Made by a program: the position numbers and the translations under genes. A stretch of DNA of 14,907 bases, from NCBI GenBank assembly GCA_000431975.1, contig HF988429.1, positions 1 through 14,907 of the forward strand. The letters run 5' to 3'. This document shows positions 14,324 through 14,907 of the stretch, piece by piece (positions within the stretch are counted from its first letter, which is position 1; the number at the start of each line of letters is the position of its first letter). The notes beneath the pieces are model-generated. The model had not been told where the DNA came from. It searched no databases and saw only the letters and a list, made by a program, of their open reading frames with translations. This DNA is from Prevotella sp. CAG:924. GTDB lineage: Bacteria > Bacteroidota > Bacteroidia > Bacteroidales > Bacteroidaceae.

Positions 14324-14423
14324 AGACTGTAGGTGTACAAGATTGTTGGACAGTGTGAAAAATATATTGTAATTAGTGATTATTTCGAGAAGTGTCTATG
14401 AATATTATTATTTCTACATAAAA

Positions 14424-14455
14424 TTTGTGTATATGGGTAAAAAGCATTATCTTTG
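14424..14455 (+). promoter_or_regulatory. Promoter of the truncated plus-strand gene
   Basis: TTTG (14424-14427), 20 bases, then TATCTTTG (14448-14455) is a full match to the Bacteroidetes pattern. The ATG at 14477 is 21 bases further on, giving a short leader. Confidence 0.7.
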
Positions 14456-14476
14456 TGAAAACATAAACTAAACTAT

Positions 14477-14722
14477 ATGCAGCCTATCCAGTTAGATAAT
14501 GAAGACAACAAGATAATTGAATTAGCTTCTGAAGTAGCAAAAGAACTAAACACTTCAGATAAGTATCCACCACATTTAAATCTTTTAGCTTCTATATTGA
14601 AGACCCCTGAAGATTTAAATGAAGATGGACACACACTCCGGAAAATCTATACGGCACGGGGGATCCGGCAATGTAAGACGATTGACGGGCACAGGCCACA
14701 GACAGGCCAGCTGCCTATGTGA
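14477..14722 (+). pseudogene. Truncated gene fused in frame to a decayed MATE C-terminus
   Basis: An 81-codon frame starts at the ATG at 14477 behind a good promoter. Residues 1-50 (MQPIQLDNEDNKIIELASEV and onward) are acidic, A/T-rich in coding and unlike any family I know; they appear to be the start of a longer lost gene. From about residue 51 the sequence becomes GHTLRKIYTARGIRQCK then GHRP, which matches the last 25 residues of the MATE pump (GHTLRKIYTPRGIQLHK, GHRA). The junction is near 14625. The chimera is probably not functional, though it may be transcribed and translated. Confidence 0.7.
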
Positions 14723-14783
14723 ATGCCTCCGGTATGGCGACGGGAGCCGCATTGTGGGAGCCACCATCATCTACTGTGGCACA
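14625..14783 (+). pseudogene. Decayed second copy of the MATE and YjbQ gene tails
   Basis: Positions 14625-14668 match 8516-8559 of the MATE gene at 41 of 44 bases, and weaker similarity continues to the MATE stop region. Positions 14715-14783 encode LCECLRYGDGSRIVGATII, matching the YjbQ end LCEFRRHGGARRIVATII with one inserted glycine. About 30 bases separate the two parts, against over 400 in the intact pair, so most of yjbQ and the intergenic region is deleted and the frames no longer agree. This is a relic of a duplicated MATE-yjbQ unit. Confidence 0.75.
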
Positions 14784-14907
14784 GCACTTTCTCCGAACAA
14801 GCGCAACCTGCCGGGCTTCTTTCCTGTCTCTTGATCCTATGTCACTCTTAATGGCCCTAATCATTATCATCAAGATACACTACTGTCCAAAGAAATTTTC
14901 CCATAGA
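14784..14907. other. Right-edge stretch after the decayed tails
   Basis: These 124 bases hold no recognisable gene. An ATG at 14839 opens a hydrophobic plus-strand frame (MSLLMALIIIIKIHYC) that runs off the window edge; it may be a new gene's start or chance. Confidence 0.3.

Noticed and set aside
1..14907. CRISPR array, tRNA or rRNA genes
   Set aside because: No regularly spaced repeats and no tRNA or rRNA signatures were seen on either strand by eye.

Overview
The window looks like a chromosomal segment from a Bacteroidetes bacterium, most likely Prevotellaceae (Prevotella/Segatella-like). The basis is the repeated Bacteroidetes-type promoter (TTTG or TTTC, about 19-20 bases, then TAnnTTTG), a DUF4369-type lipoprotein, the DivIC/FtsB-to-dnaX neighbourhood, an AsnA-type asparagine synthetase, and weak or absent Shine-Dalgarno sequences. 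The genus is inference.

Layout. Positions 1-9085 are ordinary, fairly GC-rich housekeeping DNA. On the minus strand lie a dihydroorotase cut by the window edge, a DUF4369-like lipoprotein, a four-helix membrane protein and a DivIC/FtsB-like septum protein that overlaps it. On the plus strand comes dnaX (DNA polymerase III gamma/tau), then a 432-base gene-free stretch with a strong terminator hairpin, then asnA on the minus strand with a long structured leader. An 865-base stretch without a convincing gene follows, then a MATE efflux pump and a YjbQ/UPF0047 protein on the plus strand.

Positions 9086-14907 are an accessory region with lower GC and decayed mobile DNA. It starts with an IS4-type insertion sequence whose right inverted repeat ends just before a WYL-domain regulator. 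The regulator converges on a uracil-DNA-glycosylase-fold-like gene, and the two share a hairpin terminator. Next comes a 33-codon remnant of an IS30-type transposase, then an unrecognised minus-strand operon. In transcription order the operon holds a 47-aa single-helix membrane protein, a second tiny membrane protein with a broken frame, a 138-aa membrane protein, and two tandem paralogous soluble proteins of 200 and 157 aa. A divergent promoter region leads on the plus strand to a truncated gene fused in frame to a decayed copy of the MATE C-terminus, followed by a decayed copy of the YjbQ C-terminus.

Main points of interest. (1) The accessory block is bracketed by the intact MATE-yjbQ pair and a shrunken second copy of both gene tails (41 of 44 bases identical over the best stretch). 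(2) The small-membrane-protein plus tandem-paralog operon matches no family I recognise and is the best candidate for an undescribed system. Its function is unknown, and a defence or mobile-element role is only a guess from its position beside WYL, UDG-like and IS genes.
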